A stretch of DNA of 64,000 nt from Porphyrobacter sp. ULC335. GTDB lineage: Bacteria > Pseudomonadota > Alphaproteobacteria > Sphingomonadales > Sphingomonadaceae. The stretch lies in NCBI RefSeq assembly GCF_025917005.1, contig NZ_CP078091.1, positions 1,798,001 to 1,862,000 of the forward strand, given 5' to 3'. Position 1 is the stretch's first letter. Every line of letters starts with the position of its first letter. Made by a program: the position numbers and the translations under genes. Below the pieces are notes generated by a model that had not been told where the DNA came from, made no database searches, and worked only from the letters and a program-made list of their open reading frames with translations. Positions 1 to 8,836 of the stretch are shown here, in pieces.

Positions 1-312
1 GTCATCCTTGCTGGTGAGGAAGATCACCGGCAGCGGCGAGTGCGCGCGCAGACGGCGCAGCAGTTCCATCCCGTCCATCTTGGGCATCTTGATATCGAAC
101 ACGGCAAGATCGGGCGGATTGTCGAGCAGCGCCTTCAGTGCGGTTTCACCATCGGAATAGAGGCGCGTGGCAAAGCCTTCGGCCTGCAGCGCAATCGAGA
201 CCGTGGTGAGGATGTTGCGATCATCATCCACAAGCGCGATCTGGAGCTTGCGCGCATCTGCCCCTGCACTGTCGGGCAGAGCGGGGGCAGGCTCGGTAGT
301 GCTGTCGGACAT
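1..312 (-). CDS. chvI: ChvI-type response regulator, N-terminal receiver domain (partial, runs off window)
   Basis: Only the first 104 codons are present. They encode a CheY-like receiver: the acidic pocket in IALVDDDRN (about residues 25-33), phosphoacceptor Asp73 in [11 protein letters not shown], and the FLTSKDD strand-5 region at the window edge. The wording of the receiver closely matches ChvI of the ChvG/ChvI acid and envelope-stress system. In many Alphaproteobacteria chvI lies divergently beside pckA, exactly as here. The family has a C-terminal OmpR winged helix that would lie outside the window. A roughly 24-residue N-terminal tail (from the ATG at 312) precedes the domain and is longer than in rhizobial ChvI. 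Family assignment is firm; the symbol rests on similarity plus synteny. Confidence 0.88.
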   Translation of the reverse strand, partial: MSDSTTEPAPALPDSAGADARKLQIALVDDDRNILTTVSIALQAEGFATRLYSDGETALKALLDNPPDLAVFDIKMPKMDGMELLRRLRAHSPLPVIFLTSKDD

Positions 313-636
313 GGGCTTCATCCTCTCTGCCGCCGCGCTTCCATGCTGCGTGGGTAGCGCCATAGGCTGCTAACCGCAATCGCCAGCGCAGCCTGGCAAA
401 GCGGGGGTTGGCCGCCCAGCACATTTGCTATGTCGCAGCCGGTTTGACGCGGGCGGAGTCGCAAACTAAGGCGCGGCTCGAGGGATCGACTGAACGCACA
501 GGCGCCAATCCGCCCAAGGTTGCATACGTATGCGCAGATGCTACGGAACGTAACGGAAGGCTCGCGGATTCGCCGGTATCGACTGGCCGAGCCCTTTGAC
601 CGCTTTTGCCCTGCCGCATCGCCCAGGAGATGTAAG
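313..636. promoter_or_regulatory. chvI-pckA divergent intergenic region with a 12-bp palindrome
   Basis: This 324-base gap separates divergent chvI and pckA and must hold both promoters. The clearest signal is a perfect palindrome, gcatacgtatgc, at 522-533, about 105 bases upstream of the pckA start. A second local pattern at 543-557 repeats cggaa on either side of cgtaa. No convincing -35/-10 pair is visible by eye. An in-frame extension of pckA reads back across the palindrome to 520, but it lacks a ribosome-binding site and is treated as non-coding. The palindrome could be an operator for a dimeric regulator; that is inference. Confidence 0.4.
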
Positions 637-2250
637 TTGACCTCGCTCGCAACCCCGCTGGCCGCCCAAAATCTTGCCACCCGCGCCAAAATCCACGCCA
701 ATCTCGGCACTGCTGCGCTGGTGGAGCACGCGCTCGCCAAGGGTGAGGGCAAGCTGACCAAGCACGGCGCACTGCTGGTCGAAACCGGCAAGTTCACCGG
801 CCGCAGCGTGAAGGACAAATACATCGTCCGCGATGCCGAGACCGAGAACACGATCAACTGGGGCACGGTCAACCAGCCGATGAGCGAAGAACACTTCGCC
901 AATCTCAAGGCTGATTTCCTCGCGCACCTCGAAGACCGCGAAGAACTTTACGTCGCCGATCTGTTTGGCGGCTCGCAGCCCGAATACCGCGTGAATGTGC
1001 GCGTCATCACCCAGATGGCTTGGCACAACCTGTTCATCCGCACCCTGCTGGTGCGCCCCACCGCGGACGAGCTTGCCAGCTTCGCCCCCGAATACACCAT
1101 CATCAACCTGCCCAGCTTCAAGGCAAACCCCGAACGCTACGGTTGCCGCAGCGACACGGTGATCGCGGTGAGCTTCACCGAGAAGCTTATCCTGATCGGC
1201 AACACCGAATATTCGGGCGAGATGAAGAAGGGCGTTTTCGGCCTGCTGAACTACCTTCTGCCCGCGCAGGGCGTCATGCCGATGCATTGCTCGGCCAATA
1301 TCGGCGCGGACGGCAAGAGCGCGATCTTCTTCGGCCTGTCGGGCACGGGCAAGACCACGCTGAGCGCCGACGCCAGCCGCACGCTGATCGGTGATGACGA
1401 GCATGGCTGGTCGGACACGGCGGTCTTCAATTTCGAAGGCGGCTGCTACGCCAAGATGATCAACCTCTCGGCCGAGGGCGAGCCGGAAATCTACGCCACC
1501 ACCAAGATGTTCGGCACGATCCTTGAAAACGTGGCGATGGACGAGGACACCCGCGAACTCGACTTCACGGATTCGAGCAAGACCGAGAACACCCGCGGCG
1601 CCTACCCCATCGAGTCGATCCCCAACACGAGCGAAAAGAACCTCGGCCCCGCGCCGTCGAATGTCATCATGCTGACCGCGGACGCGTTCGGCGTGCTGCC
1701 TCCGATTGCGCGGCTGACTGCGGATCAGGCGATGTATTACTTCCTCAGCGGCTACACCGCCAAGGTCGCCGGCACCGAAATCGGCGTGACCGAACCGGAG
1801 GCGACCTTCAGCACCTGCTTCGGCGCCGCCTTCATGCCGCGCCATCCCTCGGTTTACGGTAATCTCCTCAAGGAGCGCATCGCCAAGGGCGGTGTGGAGT
1901 GCTGGCTGGTCAACACCGGCTGGACCGGCGGCAAGTACGGGACCGGCAGCCGCATGCCGATCAAGGCGACCCGCGCGCTGCTCAACGCCGTGCTTGATGA
2001 CAAGATGGACGATGTCGAATTCCGCAAGGATCCGAACTTCGGCTTCGACGTGCCGGTGCATGTGCCGGTGCTGGCCGAAGCCGGGATCGACCAGACCATC
2101 CTCGATCCGCGCAGCACCTGGGCCGACAAGGCCGAATATGATGCGACCGCGCAAAAGCTGGTGCAGCTGTTCATCGATAACTTCGCGCAGTTCGAAGCCC
2201 ATGTCGATGAAGGCGTGCGCCAGGCCGCGCCTGCACCCGTGGCTGCCTGA
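637..2250 (+). CDS. pckA: Phosphoenolpyruvate carboxykinase (ATP)
   Basis: Catalyses ATP-dependent decarboxylation of oxaloacetate to phosphoenolpyruvate, the entry step of gluconeogenesis, in the cytosol. The 537-residue length fits the family. Visible signatures are the kinase P-loop GLSGTGKTT at residues 233-241, the downstream metal-binding segment [10 protein letters not shown], the [10 protein letters not shown] motif and [10 protein letters not shown]. The start is a TTG at 637, chosen because AGGAG at 625-629 sits at proper spacing and the product then begins like other PckA proteins. The open frame continues upstream but has no ribosome-binding site there. The gene is monocistronic and divergent from chvI, as in other Alphaproteobacteria, so ChvI control is plausible but not shown. 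Confidence 0.96.
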   Translation: MTSLATPLAAQNLATRAKIHANLGTAALVEHALAKGEGKLTKHGALLVETGKFTGRSVKDKYIVRDAETENTINWGTVNQPMSEEHFANLKADFLAHLEDREELYVADLFGGSQPEYRVNVRVITQMAWHNLFIRTLLVRPTADELASFAPEYTIINLPSFKANPERYGCRSDTVIAVSFTEKLILIGNTEYSGEMKKGVFGLLNYLLPAQGVMPMHCSANIGADGKSAIFFGLSGTGKTTLSADASRTLIGDDEHGWSDTAVFNFEGGCYAKMINLSAEGEPEIYATTKMFGTILENVAMDEDTRELDFTDSSKTENTRGAYPIESIPNTSEKNLGPAPSNVIMLTADAFGVLPPIARLTADQAMYYFLSGYTAKVAGTEIGVTEPEATFSTCFGAAFMPRHPSVYGNLLKERIAKGGVECWLVNTGWTGGKYGTGSRMPIKATRALLNAVLDDKMDDVEFRKDPNFGFDVPVHVPVLAEAGIDQTILDPRSTWADKAEYDATAQKLVQLFIDNFAQFEAHVDEGVRQAAPAPVAA

Positions 2251-2281
2251 TAGACTCGCGTCTTACGCCATGATGTCGTAA

Positions 2282-2316
2282 CCTTGCCGGCGGAACACAT
2301 CGTTTCGCCAGCAAGG
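2282..2316. terminator. Inverted repeat after pckA
   Basis: An 11-bp stem with one mismatch (ccttgccggcg at 2282-2292 pairing with 2306-2316) and a 13-base loop lies between pckA and the next gene. There is no T tract, and the 3' arm overlaps the AAGGG ribosome-binding site of the gene at 2327. It may attenuate readthrough or hide that site; only the repeat itself is seen. Confidence 0.35.
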
Positions 2317-2326
2317 GATAAGACTC

Positions 2327-2656
2327 ATGAGCATTCTCGACGGAATCCTGAAGAACATCGGCGGCGCGCCCGATGATGTGGTGAACCTCGCGGCGAAGAT
2401 CGGCATCGATCCCAAGATGGCCGAGACCGCGATCGCGGCGTTGGGCAAGACCCATCAGCTGGATGGCGACACAGTGACGCTGGCGGCGGAAAAGACCGGG
2501 ATGTCGCCGGATATCCTCAACCAGATCGTCGCAGCCGTGGGCGGCGAAGGATCGCTGAGCAACTTCGCCTCGATCCTCGACCGCGATGGTGACGGCAACC
2601 CTGCCGACGACATCATGGACATGGCCAAGGGCCTGCTGGGCGGCGGCAAGAGCTGA
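2327..2656 (+). CDS. Small helical protein with C-terminal DxDGDG loop, unknown function
   Basis: A 109-residue protein of mainly predicted helices, without a signal peptide or membrane segment. Near the C-terminus (about residues 84-95) it has DRDGDGNPADD, which resembles a calcium-binding EF-hand-like loop, followed by a Met/Gly-rich end (GLLGGGKS). This layout recalls YidB/DUF937-like bacterial proteins, but I cannot prove the family. AAGGG upstream of the ATG is a suitable ribosome-binding site. It follows pckA by 76 bases and converges on the gene at 2671. Confidence 0.75.
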   Translation: MSILDGILKNIGGAPDDVVNLAAKIGIDPKMAETAIAALGKTHQLDGDTVTLAAEKTGMSPDILNQIVAAVGGEGSLSNFASILDRDGDGNPADDIMDMAKGLLGGGKS

Positions 2657-2670
2657 GACCGGCGGGGAGT

Positions 2671-4239
2671 TTACTCCGCCGCTTCGGGCTCCGACGCTTC
2701 GGGCGAGGTGGCAGCGCCTGCCTCGCCCATGGCCGCGCCAAGATCGACCGTCATTCCTTCTGTGGATTCGGCGAGCGTCGCGATCAGCTTCTTGGCCTGC
2801 TCTGCCGCGCCGCCCCCATGCGGGTTGGCGGCAACCGGGGCAAGGAAAGTCCGGGCAATTGCGAACTTGCCCTCCTTGATGAGCATCATCCCGGCATTCA
2901 GCTGCAAGCCCTGATCGAAGGGCGCCAGCCGTGAGGCGTGCTCCAGCGCAGCGCGTGCGTTCTCCGGCGGCTTGGCACCGCGTTCGGCATAGCTGCGGTA
3001 ATAGTAGATCAGCGGCAGGGGGTGATCGTTCTCGATGGCGTTGAGCGCCTCGAACGGCTTCATCGCCGCCGCATAGGCTTCCTTCTTGTCCTCGGCCTCG
3101 CCGGCCTGACGGAACAGGGCATAGCCCTTCTGCACATAGGCATTGGTGCGCGAAGGATCGGCGGCAATCGCCGCATCGGCGGCAGCGATGGCCTCGGCAT
3201 CATTGCCCGCATCATATTCCGCCTCGGCCAGTGCGGCGAGCACGCCCGGATCGCCCGGATACTTCGCGGCCACGGCGCGCGCCTCGATGAGCAGTTCGGC
3301 GGCCTCGGTATCGTTCACACCGCGCTGCGAGCGGATGATGATAGGCATCATCGCAGCCTCGCCCGGAGGGAGCTTGCGCAGGGACATGGGGCTGCCAAGG
3401 CTGAGCTTTTCGGGCGGCAGCACCAAGGTCATCATCTTGCGCGAGCGAAGATAGGTGCCAAGCTCGCGTTCCAGCACGTCGAGATCGCCAAAGGCATCCT
3501 CGCCCGCTGCGAGAGGGGGCATCGCGTTGAAGAGGTTGACCAGATACTTGCCCAATTGGCCGCGCCGCTGTTCCGAGAAGGTGAGGTAGTGATACAGCAG
3601 CCAGCTTTTGCCGTAGAAGGCGTCATAACCCTTGCCACGTTCCTTCTCGTAGATCGCAGGGTCCAGCAGTTCGCGGACGTGCACCGGGTCGGCAAACACC
3701 AGTTCGGCCCCGCGATGCTGCGCCGGGCGGCCAATCAGCAGACTCCCGTCCGCGTTGAAGCCCGCCGCCGCGAAGAACTCCGCCGATCCCTCGCTCAACC
3801 AGCGCGGCTGGGCAAACCTGGATGACGAGATCAGGAAGTGGTGCGCATATTCGTGCAGCATCACGATGGTCGAGAAATGCGGATAGCCTTTGGTGTTGCG
3901 GATATCCTGCACGAAGGCACGGCTGCCGCCTGCACGCGGGATGTAGAAGCCGCCGACATAGCGGTTGCCGCCCGCCAGCTCGCGCATATCGCGCTGCCCG
4001 CCAACAACAAAGATCGTCACGCGGTTCGAGGGACTGGGCTTTTCGAGTTTTGCACTGAGGACATACGCCATCGCGCTGTGATAGCGTTCGAGGTTCTCGG
4101 CGAACTTGCGGATGTCCGCTTCCTTGTCGTCGGCATAGATGACGAAGTGGTCGCTTGAAGCCTCGTACCATTCGGCGCGCGCGGGGATCGCGATCAGGGC
4201 GAGCGCGGCTGCGAGAAAGCGGAAAATCGCGGTCATCAT
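2671..4239 (-). CDS. Exported TPR protein with HExxH (peptidase-MA-like) domain
   Basis: About 522 residues with an N-terminal Sec signal peptide (hydrophobic stretch, ARA-E cleavage-like site). The N-terminal half has HEYAHH (residues near 130-135) followed by WLSEGSAEFF, which together give the two His and a downstream Glu expected of a gluzincin zinc peptidase. The C-terminal half shows Ala-rich tetratricopeptide-like helices and an acidic, Glu/Ala-rich tail. The protein is therefore probably periplasmic, with peptidase activity inferred from the motif alone. Two starts are possible: ATG at 4248, or ATG at 4239, which has GGGGGA eight bases upstream; I prefer 4239. The gene converges on its small neighbour. 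Confidence 0.82.
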   Translation of the reverse strand: MMTAIFRFLAAALALIAIPARAEWYEASSDHFVIYADDKEADIRKFAENLERYHSAMAYVLSAKLEKPSPSNRVTIFVVGGQRDMRELAGGNRYVGGFYIPRAGGSRAFVQDIRNTKGYPHFSTIVMLHEYAHHFLISSSRFAQPRWLSEGSAEFFAAAGFNADGSLLIGRPAQHRGAELVFADPVHVRELLDPAIYEKERGKGYDAFYGKSWLLYHYLTFSEQRRGQLGKYLVNLFNAMPPLAAGEDAFGDLDVLERELGTYLRSRKMMTLVLPPEKLSLGSPMSLRKLPPGEAAMMPIIIRSQRGVNDTEAAELLIEARAVAAKYPGDPGVLAALAEAEYDAGNDAEAIAAADAAIAADPSRTNAYVQKGYALFRQAGEAEDKKEAYAAAMKPFEALNAIENDHPLPLIYYYRSYAERGAKPPENARAALEHASRLAPFDQGLQLNAGMMLIKEGKFAIARTFLAPVAANPHGGGAAEQAKKLIATLAESTEGMTVDLGAAMGEAGAATSPEASEPEAAE

Positions 4240-4350
4240 GGCGTGCATCCCCCAGCGCGCCCGGCCTGCGATGCCCGGACGACTGATGCCAGCATATTGG
4301 CTTTTTGTCGGGATGCCAGAGGCTTGCGACGAATTGCGGGAGCGGGAATT

Positions 4351-5976
4351 TTACCCCTCTGCGGGGCGCGTGTCCTCGAGATATTGCCAGATGCGGCTGA
4401 CGACGACTGATCCTTCGCCCACCGCGCTTGCCACGCGCTTGACCGATCCGGCGCGCACATCGCCCACCGCGAAGATGCCGGGTGCGGTGGTGGCGTAATC
4501 ATCTCCCTTTCCTGCCGCCGCGCCAGTCAGGACGAAGCCCTTGGCATCGGTCTCGGCAAGGCCGGACAGCCAATCGGTGTTGGGCGCCGCGCCGATCATG
4601 ATGAACAGCGCGCGGGAATCGATCCGGCGCTCGCTGTCCTTGGTCTTGAGCGTGATCCCTTCGAGCCACGTGTCACCATGCAGCGCGGTGACTTCCGAAT
4701 GGTAGTGGATGGTGACGCGCGGATCGGCCTCCAGCCGCTGAGAGAGATAGCTCGACATGGACGCGGCAAGGCTGCCGCCGCGCACCACCAGATGCACATG
4801 CGCCGCCGCACGGCTGAGATACATTGCCGCCTGACCCGCCGAATTGCCGCCGCCGATCACCACGGCCTCGGTCTTCGCGCAGAAGCGCGCCTCCATCTCA
4901 GTCGCGGAGTAGAAGATGCCTGCGCCTTCCAGTTCCTCCAGCTTGTCGATCGGCAGGCGGCGGTATTGCACCCCCGTCGCCACCAGCACCGCGCGGGCGC
5001 ACAGTTCGTCGGCATCATCCAGCGTGATGCAATAGGCCCCGTCCTCGCGCCGCGACATCGCCTCGACCCGGCGCGGCATGACGAAACGCGTGCCGAACTT
5101 CATCGCCTGCACCTGACCCCGCCAAGTCAGATCGGTGCCGCTGATCCCGGTGGGGAAGCCCATGTAATTCTCGATCCGGCTCGATGTACCGGCCTGTCCG
5201 CCGACGGCCGTATCCTCGATCACCAGCGCCTCGATCCCCTCGGACCCGGCATAGACCGCTGCCGCCACGCCCGCAGGCCCGCCGCCGACAATCACGAGGT
5301 CGTAAGTGCGGCGCGAACAGATATCGAGATCGAGCCCGAGATATTGCGCCACCTTGCGCGGGGTCGGGTCCTCCAGCCGTGTGCCGGTGCCGAGGATCAC
5401 CGAAGGCTCGTGCTTGATGAGGGTGCAGACCTTGACCGTCTCGGGATCAGCTCCGTCGAGGTCGTAAGACTGGAAGGGGATGCGGTTCCTCGACAGGAAG
5501 CGCTCGACCGCCTGCACCGCCGGATCGCGGTCGGCGCCGATCACCTTGACCGCGGCATTGCCCAATTCGAACTGTTTCCGGCGGCGTGCGGCAAAGACGG
5601 TGATGAGGTGGTCGGAAAGCTCCGGAACCCGGCTCATCAGTTCGAGCATCGCCTCGCGCGGGGCCTCGATCACGCGGGTGTCCCTTGCGGCGCGCATCTT
5701 GAGGTAATTGGTGCCGCGGTTGAGGAAGGCGATTTCGCCCATGAACTGGGTCGGCCCGAGCGCGGATTTGAGCAAGCGGTCCCCGGTGTAGGGGTTCACC
5801 ACCTCGATCTCGCCTTCGAGGATATAGACGAACCTGTCCATCGGCTCGCCAATCTCCATGACGATGGAGCCTGCGGGGTAGAATTTCTCGCCGCCGATAT
5901 CGCAGATGGCATCGACATGGGCGGGCGCCAGCGGCACCCGGCGCATGGTTTCAAGATCTTGTCCGAGCGTTTCCAT
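4351..5976 (-). CDS. cNMP-binding-domain thioredoxin-reductase-like flavoprotein lacking the CxxC
   Basis: A 541-residue fusion. Residues about 10-130 form a cyclic-nucleotide-binding fold (YILEGEIEVV, MGEIAFLNRG). Residues about 140-220 form a glutaredoxin/thioredoxin-like linker (FLSRNRIPFQSYD). The rest is a thioredoxin-reductase-type FAD/NADPH module with VIVGGGPAGVAAAVYAGSEG, VIGGGNSAGQAAMYLS and GIFAVGDVR. In classical TrxB the redox disulfide is CATC; here the same position reads SATE (residues 357-360), so no redox-active cysteine pair exists. The enzyme therefore cannot work as a standard thioredoxin reductase and may be a ferredoxin/flavodoxin-type reductase or a sensor. The gene stands alone on the minus strand next to a repeat element. 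Confidence 0.9.
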   Translation of the reverse strand: METLGQDLETMRRVPLAPAHVDAICDIGGEKFYPAGSIVMEIGEPMDRFVYILEGEIEVVNPYTGDRLLKSALGPTQFMGEIAFLNRGTNYLKMRAARDTRVIEAPREAMLELMSRVPELSDHLITVFAARRRKQFELGNAAVKVIGADRDPAVQAVERFLSRNRIPFQSYDLDGADPETVKVCTLIKHEPSVILGTGTRLEDPTPRKVAQYLGLDLDICSRRTYDLVIVGGGPAGVAAAVYAGSEGIEALVIEDTAVGGQAGTSSRIENYMGFPTGISGTDLTWRGQVQAMKFGTRFVMPRRVEAMSRREDGAYCITLDDADELCARAVLVATGVQYRRLPIDKLEELEGAGIFYSATEMEARFCAKTEAVVIGGGNSAGQAAMYLSRAAAHVHLVVRGGSLAASMSSYLSQRLEADPRVTIHYHSEVTALHGDTWLEGITLKTKDSERRIDSRALFIMIGAAPNTDWLSGLAETDAKGFVLTGAAAGKGDDYATTAPGIFAVGDVRAGSVKRVASAVGEGSVVVSRIWQYLEDTRPAEG

Positions 5977-6032
5977 GCTGCCCTCCTGCTTACCGAAGGT
6001 TGCAAGATGGGGTCAGGGGCGGGGATTGGGAA

Positions 6033-6171
6033 GGGGGCGAATATCGCCCCCTCCTCTTCAGAGGAGGAGGTTGGGGGTGGTGGCGAGCGAAGCGAGTGCC
6101 ATCAGCACCACCCCGCTGCGACTTGCCAGCAAACTGGCAAGTCTCGCGCCCCTCCTCTGAAGAGGAGGGGG
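6033..6171. repeat. Composite palindromic intergenic repeat element
   Basis: Four perfect hairpins lie in 139 bases between two minus-strand genes: 6033-6040/6044-6051 (8 bp), 6050-6057/6060-6067 (cctcctct with a two-base loop), 6121-6129/6134-6142 (acttgccag) and 6149-6158/6161-6170 (cccctcctct). The outer two purine/pyrimidine hairpins are near copies of each other, so the whole element is also a large inverted repeat. It looks like a REP/BIME-type extragenic repeat of the kind scattered through sphingomonad genomes. It may also act as a terminator for the DUF885 gene. Confidence 0.75.
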
Positions 6172-6179
6172 AAGAATGC

Positions 6180-8030
6180 CTATCCCTTTGCCCCCGCGAT
6201 GTAGCGGCTGACGGTGTTTGCCATCACGGAGAGCGGCGCGTTGCCGCCCAGCACCACGGCGGTGTTGAAGGCCTTGAAGTCGTAGGCCCCGCCCAGCTCG
6301 CTTTGCGCCCGCGCGCGCTGGCGGACGATTTCGCTGTGGCCGATCTTGTAGCCGCAGGCCTGCCCCGGCCAACTGCAATAGCGATCGACCTCGGAGGCGA
6401 CTTCCTCGACCTTCGATCCGTTCTCCTCGACGAAGAACTGGCGGCCCTGTTCGCGCGTCCAGCGCTTGGAATGGAGGCCGGTATCGACCACCAACCGGCA
6501 GGCGCGGAAGGCGAGCGATTGCAGGTAGCCAAGCCGCCCGACCTTGAATTCGTCATAGGCGCCCAGCTCGTCCGCCAGCTGTTCGGCATAGAGCGCCCAG
6601 CCTTCGGAAAAGGCGTTGAAGGCGAGGATCGAACGGATCAGCGGCAGGCGGTTGCTGAATTCGCCCTCCCACACGTGGCCGGGAATGCTTTCGTGGAAGG
6701 TGAGGTCGGCAAGGTCGTACTTGCGGTGCAGATCGGTGGTGCGCAGGTTGATCCAGAAGCGCCCGGGAATGCTGCCGTCCTTGCTACCCGCCCCGCCGTA
6801 GGCACCCGGCGCGCCGGGTTCTTCGGCGAGCGGCAGGCGGCGGACCTCCAGCGGCGGATCGACCAGCTTGTTGAAAGCGCGCGGCATCTGCGATTTGATC
6901 CACGCAACGCGGTCATTGATGAAGGAGAATATCTCCGCCCGGCCCGGATCGCCCTCGGCAAATTTGTAGCGCGGATCATCGGCCAGCCCGCGCATCCGCT
7001 CGCCGACGGAGCCCTTGGTGTAGCCGATCTCGCGCAGGATCGGGTCCATGCGCCCGTGCAGCGTGCGCAGTTCGTCGAGGCCCTGCTGATGAATCTCGTC
7101 AGGGCTCATGCGCGTCGTGGTCGAAGCGCGGATTGCCCAGTCGTAATATTCCTCGCCGCGCGGCTGCGACCACACGCCCGCTGCATCCTTGGCGGAGGCG
7201 CGCTGGACCTTGAGTTCGGCCAGCTGGCGTTCGAGCGCGGGCACGATCCCGCTGGCAACGATCCGCTCCGCCTGTCCGGCGGCGACCTGCGCGCCGTCGA
7301 TCGTGGCGGCGGTCAGCGGCCCGGCATAGCTTTCGGACGTCCCCTTGATGCTGGCTTCCATCTGCGCGATTGCCTTGTCGAGCAGGAAAGCGGGCGGCAC
7401 GAGCCCTTCGCCGCGCGCTTCGCGGATGCGGGCCAGCTCGCCATCGAGGATCGCCGGCACTTCGGCGAGGCGGCTCATGTAAGGACCGATATCGCCCGCA
7501 TTGTTCAGCGGCTGGGTCGAACCGAAGAAGCGCGGCATGTCGATATAACCGCCGACATTCTGGATCACGACATAGGGCGCGTTGCGCCAGCTGCCCACGG
7601 CCACATCGCCATAGGGCAGGGCCATGCCCTCAAGCGCGCTGGTGAACGCCGTTTCGACCACTTCGAAACCGATCTGCTGATCGCTGGTCAGGCCGTCCTT
7701 GGGATAGGCGCGGACCTCGGCGACCAGTTCCTTGAGCGTCGCGGCATATTCGCTGCGCCCCGCCTCGCCCGGCGTGCCGAAGGTGGAGCGCCACGCGGCA
7801 TATTCACCGGTGTCCACGCCCAGCCCGGTGGCGCGGCCCGGTTCATGCGCGAGCATCCGGTAGGCGACACGCTCAAGCGCGGCATCGGGATCGAGGCCTG
7901 CCAGCGATGCCGAAGCACTGCCCGGCGACGGCGTTGTCGCAGCGCAGGCGGGCAGCAGGGCAAGGGCGGAGGTTCCAGCGAGACCGGCAAGGGTCTGGCG
8001 GCGGGTGAAATCGGCGGTTTTCTCTCTCAT
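6180..8030 (-). CDS. DUF885 family protein, Tat-exported lipoprotein-like
   Basis: Residue 1 is placed at the ATG at 8030, giving 616 residues that begin with a twin-arginine signal (FTRRQTLAGLAG) and a LLPAC lipobox-like end. The DUF885 hallmark HESIPGH is at residues 446-452, an HExxxGH zinc-site pattern, followed by FSEGWALYAE. The family is annotated as uncharacterised or as putative metallo-hydrolase; peptidase activity is inference. It is probably folded in the cytoplasm and exported by Tat. The upstream in-frame extension to 8084 has no plausible function and would bury the signal peptide. The DUF3597 gene lies just upstream on the same strand. Confidence 0.9.
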   Translation of the reverse strand: MREKTADFTRRQTLAGLAGTSALALLPACAATTPSPGSASASLAGLDPDAALERVAYRMLAHEPGRATGLGVDTGEYAAWRSTFGTPGEAGRSEYAATLKELVAEVRAYPKDGLTSDQQIGFEVVETAFTSALEGMALPYGDVAVGSWRNAPYVVIQNVGGYIDMPRFFGSTQPLNNAGDIGPYMSRLAEVPAILDGELARIREARGEGLVPPAFLLDKAIAQMEASIKGTSESYAGPLTAATIDGAQVAAGQAERIVASGIVPALERQLAELKVQRASAKDAAGVWSQPRGEEYYDWAIRASTTTRMSPDEIHQQGLDELRTLHGRMDPILREIGYTKGSVGERMRGLADDPRYKFAEGDPGRAEIFSFINDRVAWIKSQMPRAFNKLVDPPLEVRRLPLAEEPGAPGAYGGAGSKDGSIPGRFWINLRTTDLHRKYDLADLTFHESIPGHVWEGEFSNRLPLIRSILAFNAFSEGWALYAEQLADELGAYDEFKVGRLGYLQSLAFRACRLVVDTGLHSKRWTREQGRQFFVEENGSKVEEVASEVDRYCSWPGQACGYKIGHSEIVRQRARAQSELGGAYDFKAFNTAVVLGGNAPLSVMANTVSRYIAGAKG

Positions 8031-8084
8031 GGCCACGATTTGAAGGTGTGCCGACGCCGAGTCAATGACGCCGCACACCGCCAA

Positions 8085-8483
8085 TCAGTCGCGCAGCATG
8101 TCCGGCATGTGACCGCCCTCGGCCGCGAGCATGTTGAGCACCGCGTGGTGCAGGGCGATGTTCTGATCGGCGGTGCCGGTGTAATCGGTCATGCCCAACT
8201 CGTCGGCGAGTTCCTTGCGATTTTCGAAGCTCGGATCGACGCCGACCAGCTTCATCAGATCGACGATAGAGGTGCGCCATTCGAACTTTTCCGCGCCTGC
8301 CATGCGGCTGATGCGATCGGCCATCGCGGCCTCGCTGATCGGGTCAAGCGCTGCGGGAGCGGCGGGTGCTGCGGTGGCGACAGGCGCAGGCGAAGGGACT
8401 GGCCGCGGCCCGGCGGGCTTGACCTCTGCCTTGTCCTTGTCCGAACCCCAGATCGCATTCTTGATTGAACCAAAAATTCCCAT
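8085..8483 (-). CDS. DUF3597 domain protein
   Basis: A 132-residue protein starting MGIFGSIKNAIWG, with an Ala/Pro-rich linker (about residues 30-48) and then a compact C-terminal domain ending in TADQNIALHHAVLNMLA and HMPDMLRD. This matches the DUF3597 family, whose role is unknown. Two adjacent ATGs occur; GAGGAGG lies only two bases from the first but five from the second, so 8483 is taken as the start. It may be co-transcribed with the DUF885 gene 55 bases downstream. Confidence 0.85.
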   Translation of the reverse strand: MGIFGSIKNAIWGSDKDKAEVKPAGPRPVPSPAPVATAAPAAPAALDPISEAAMADRISRMAGAEKFEWRTSIVDLMKLVGVDPSFENRKELADELGMTDYTGTADQNIALHHAVLNMLAAEGGHMPDMLRD

Positions 8484-8596
8484 CATAGCCTCCTCGTGCC
8501 GGCTGGCCCGGTACATACCGGGGCAGGGGCACGGATGTTCCGGCGCGATGCGGGTTTTGTCCCGACCGGCGGACAAGCAGGAGCCGTTTTTTCGCC

Positions 8597-8809
8597 ATGA
8601 CCGATATCGTGCTTTCGATCGTGATGCTCGCCGCGCTCGCGCTGGTGGCGGGGGCGTTCGTGCTGTGGCGGCGCACGGGCGAGGCGAAGAACCCTGCGCT
8701 GATGGTGCTGCTGGCGGTGATCGCGGTGATCAACGTGTTGATCTGGACCGTGCCGACCGAAGGGGGTCAGGCCCCGATCGAGCAGATCAAGACCGCCGGA
8801 GAAGGCTAG
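8597..8809 (+). CDS. Small two-helix inner-membrane protein, unknown
   Basis: Seventy residues with two hydrophobic helices (about residues 4-24 and 35-52) separated by a basic loop (WRRTGEAKN), and a short acidic/polar tail. The positive loop suggests both termini are outside the cytoplasm. The function is not recognisable. It is divergent from the DUF3597 gene and converges on the TonB-like gene at 8837. Confidence 0.65.
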   Translation: MTDIVLSIVMLAALALVAGAFVLWRRTGEAKNPALMVLLAVIAVINVLIWTVPTEGGQAPIEQIKTAGEG

Positions 8810-8836
8810 GCGGTAGCCCTCCCCGGCGGAACTCAC

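Noticed and set aside
541..2202. 553-codon minus-strand frame opposite pckA
   Set aside because: Product is Arg/His/Gly-rich low-complexity text typical of antisense reading in GC-rich genes; pckA is certain on the other strand.
6000..8468. 822-codon plus-strand frame over the DUF885 gene
   Set aside because: Antisense shadow; the minus strand has the Tat signal and HESIPGH motif.
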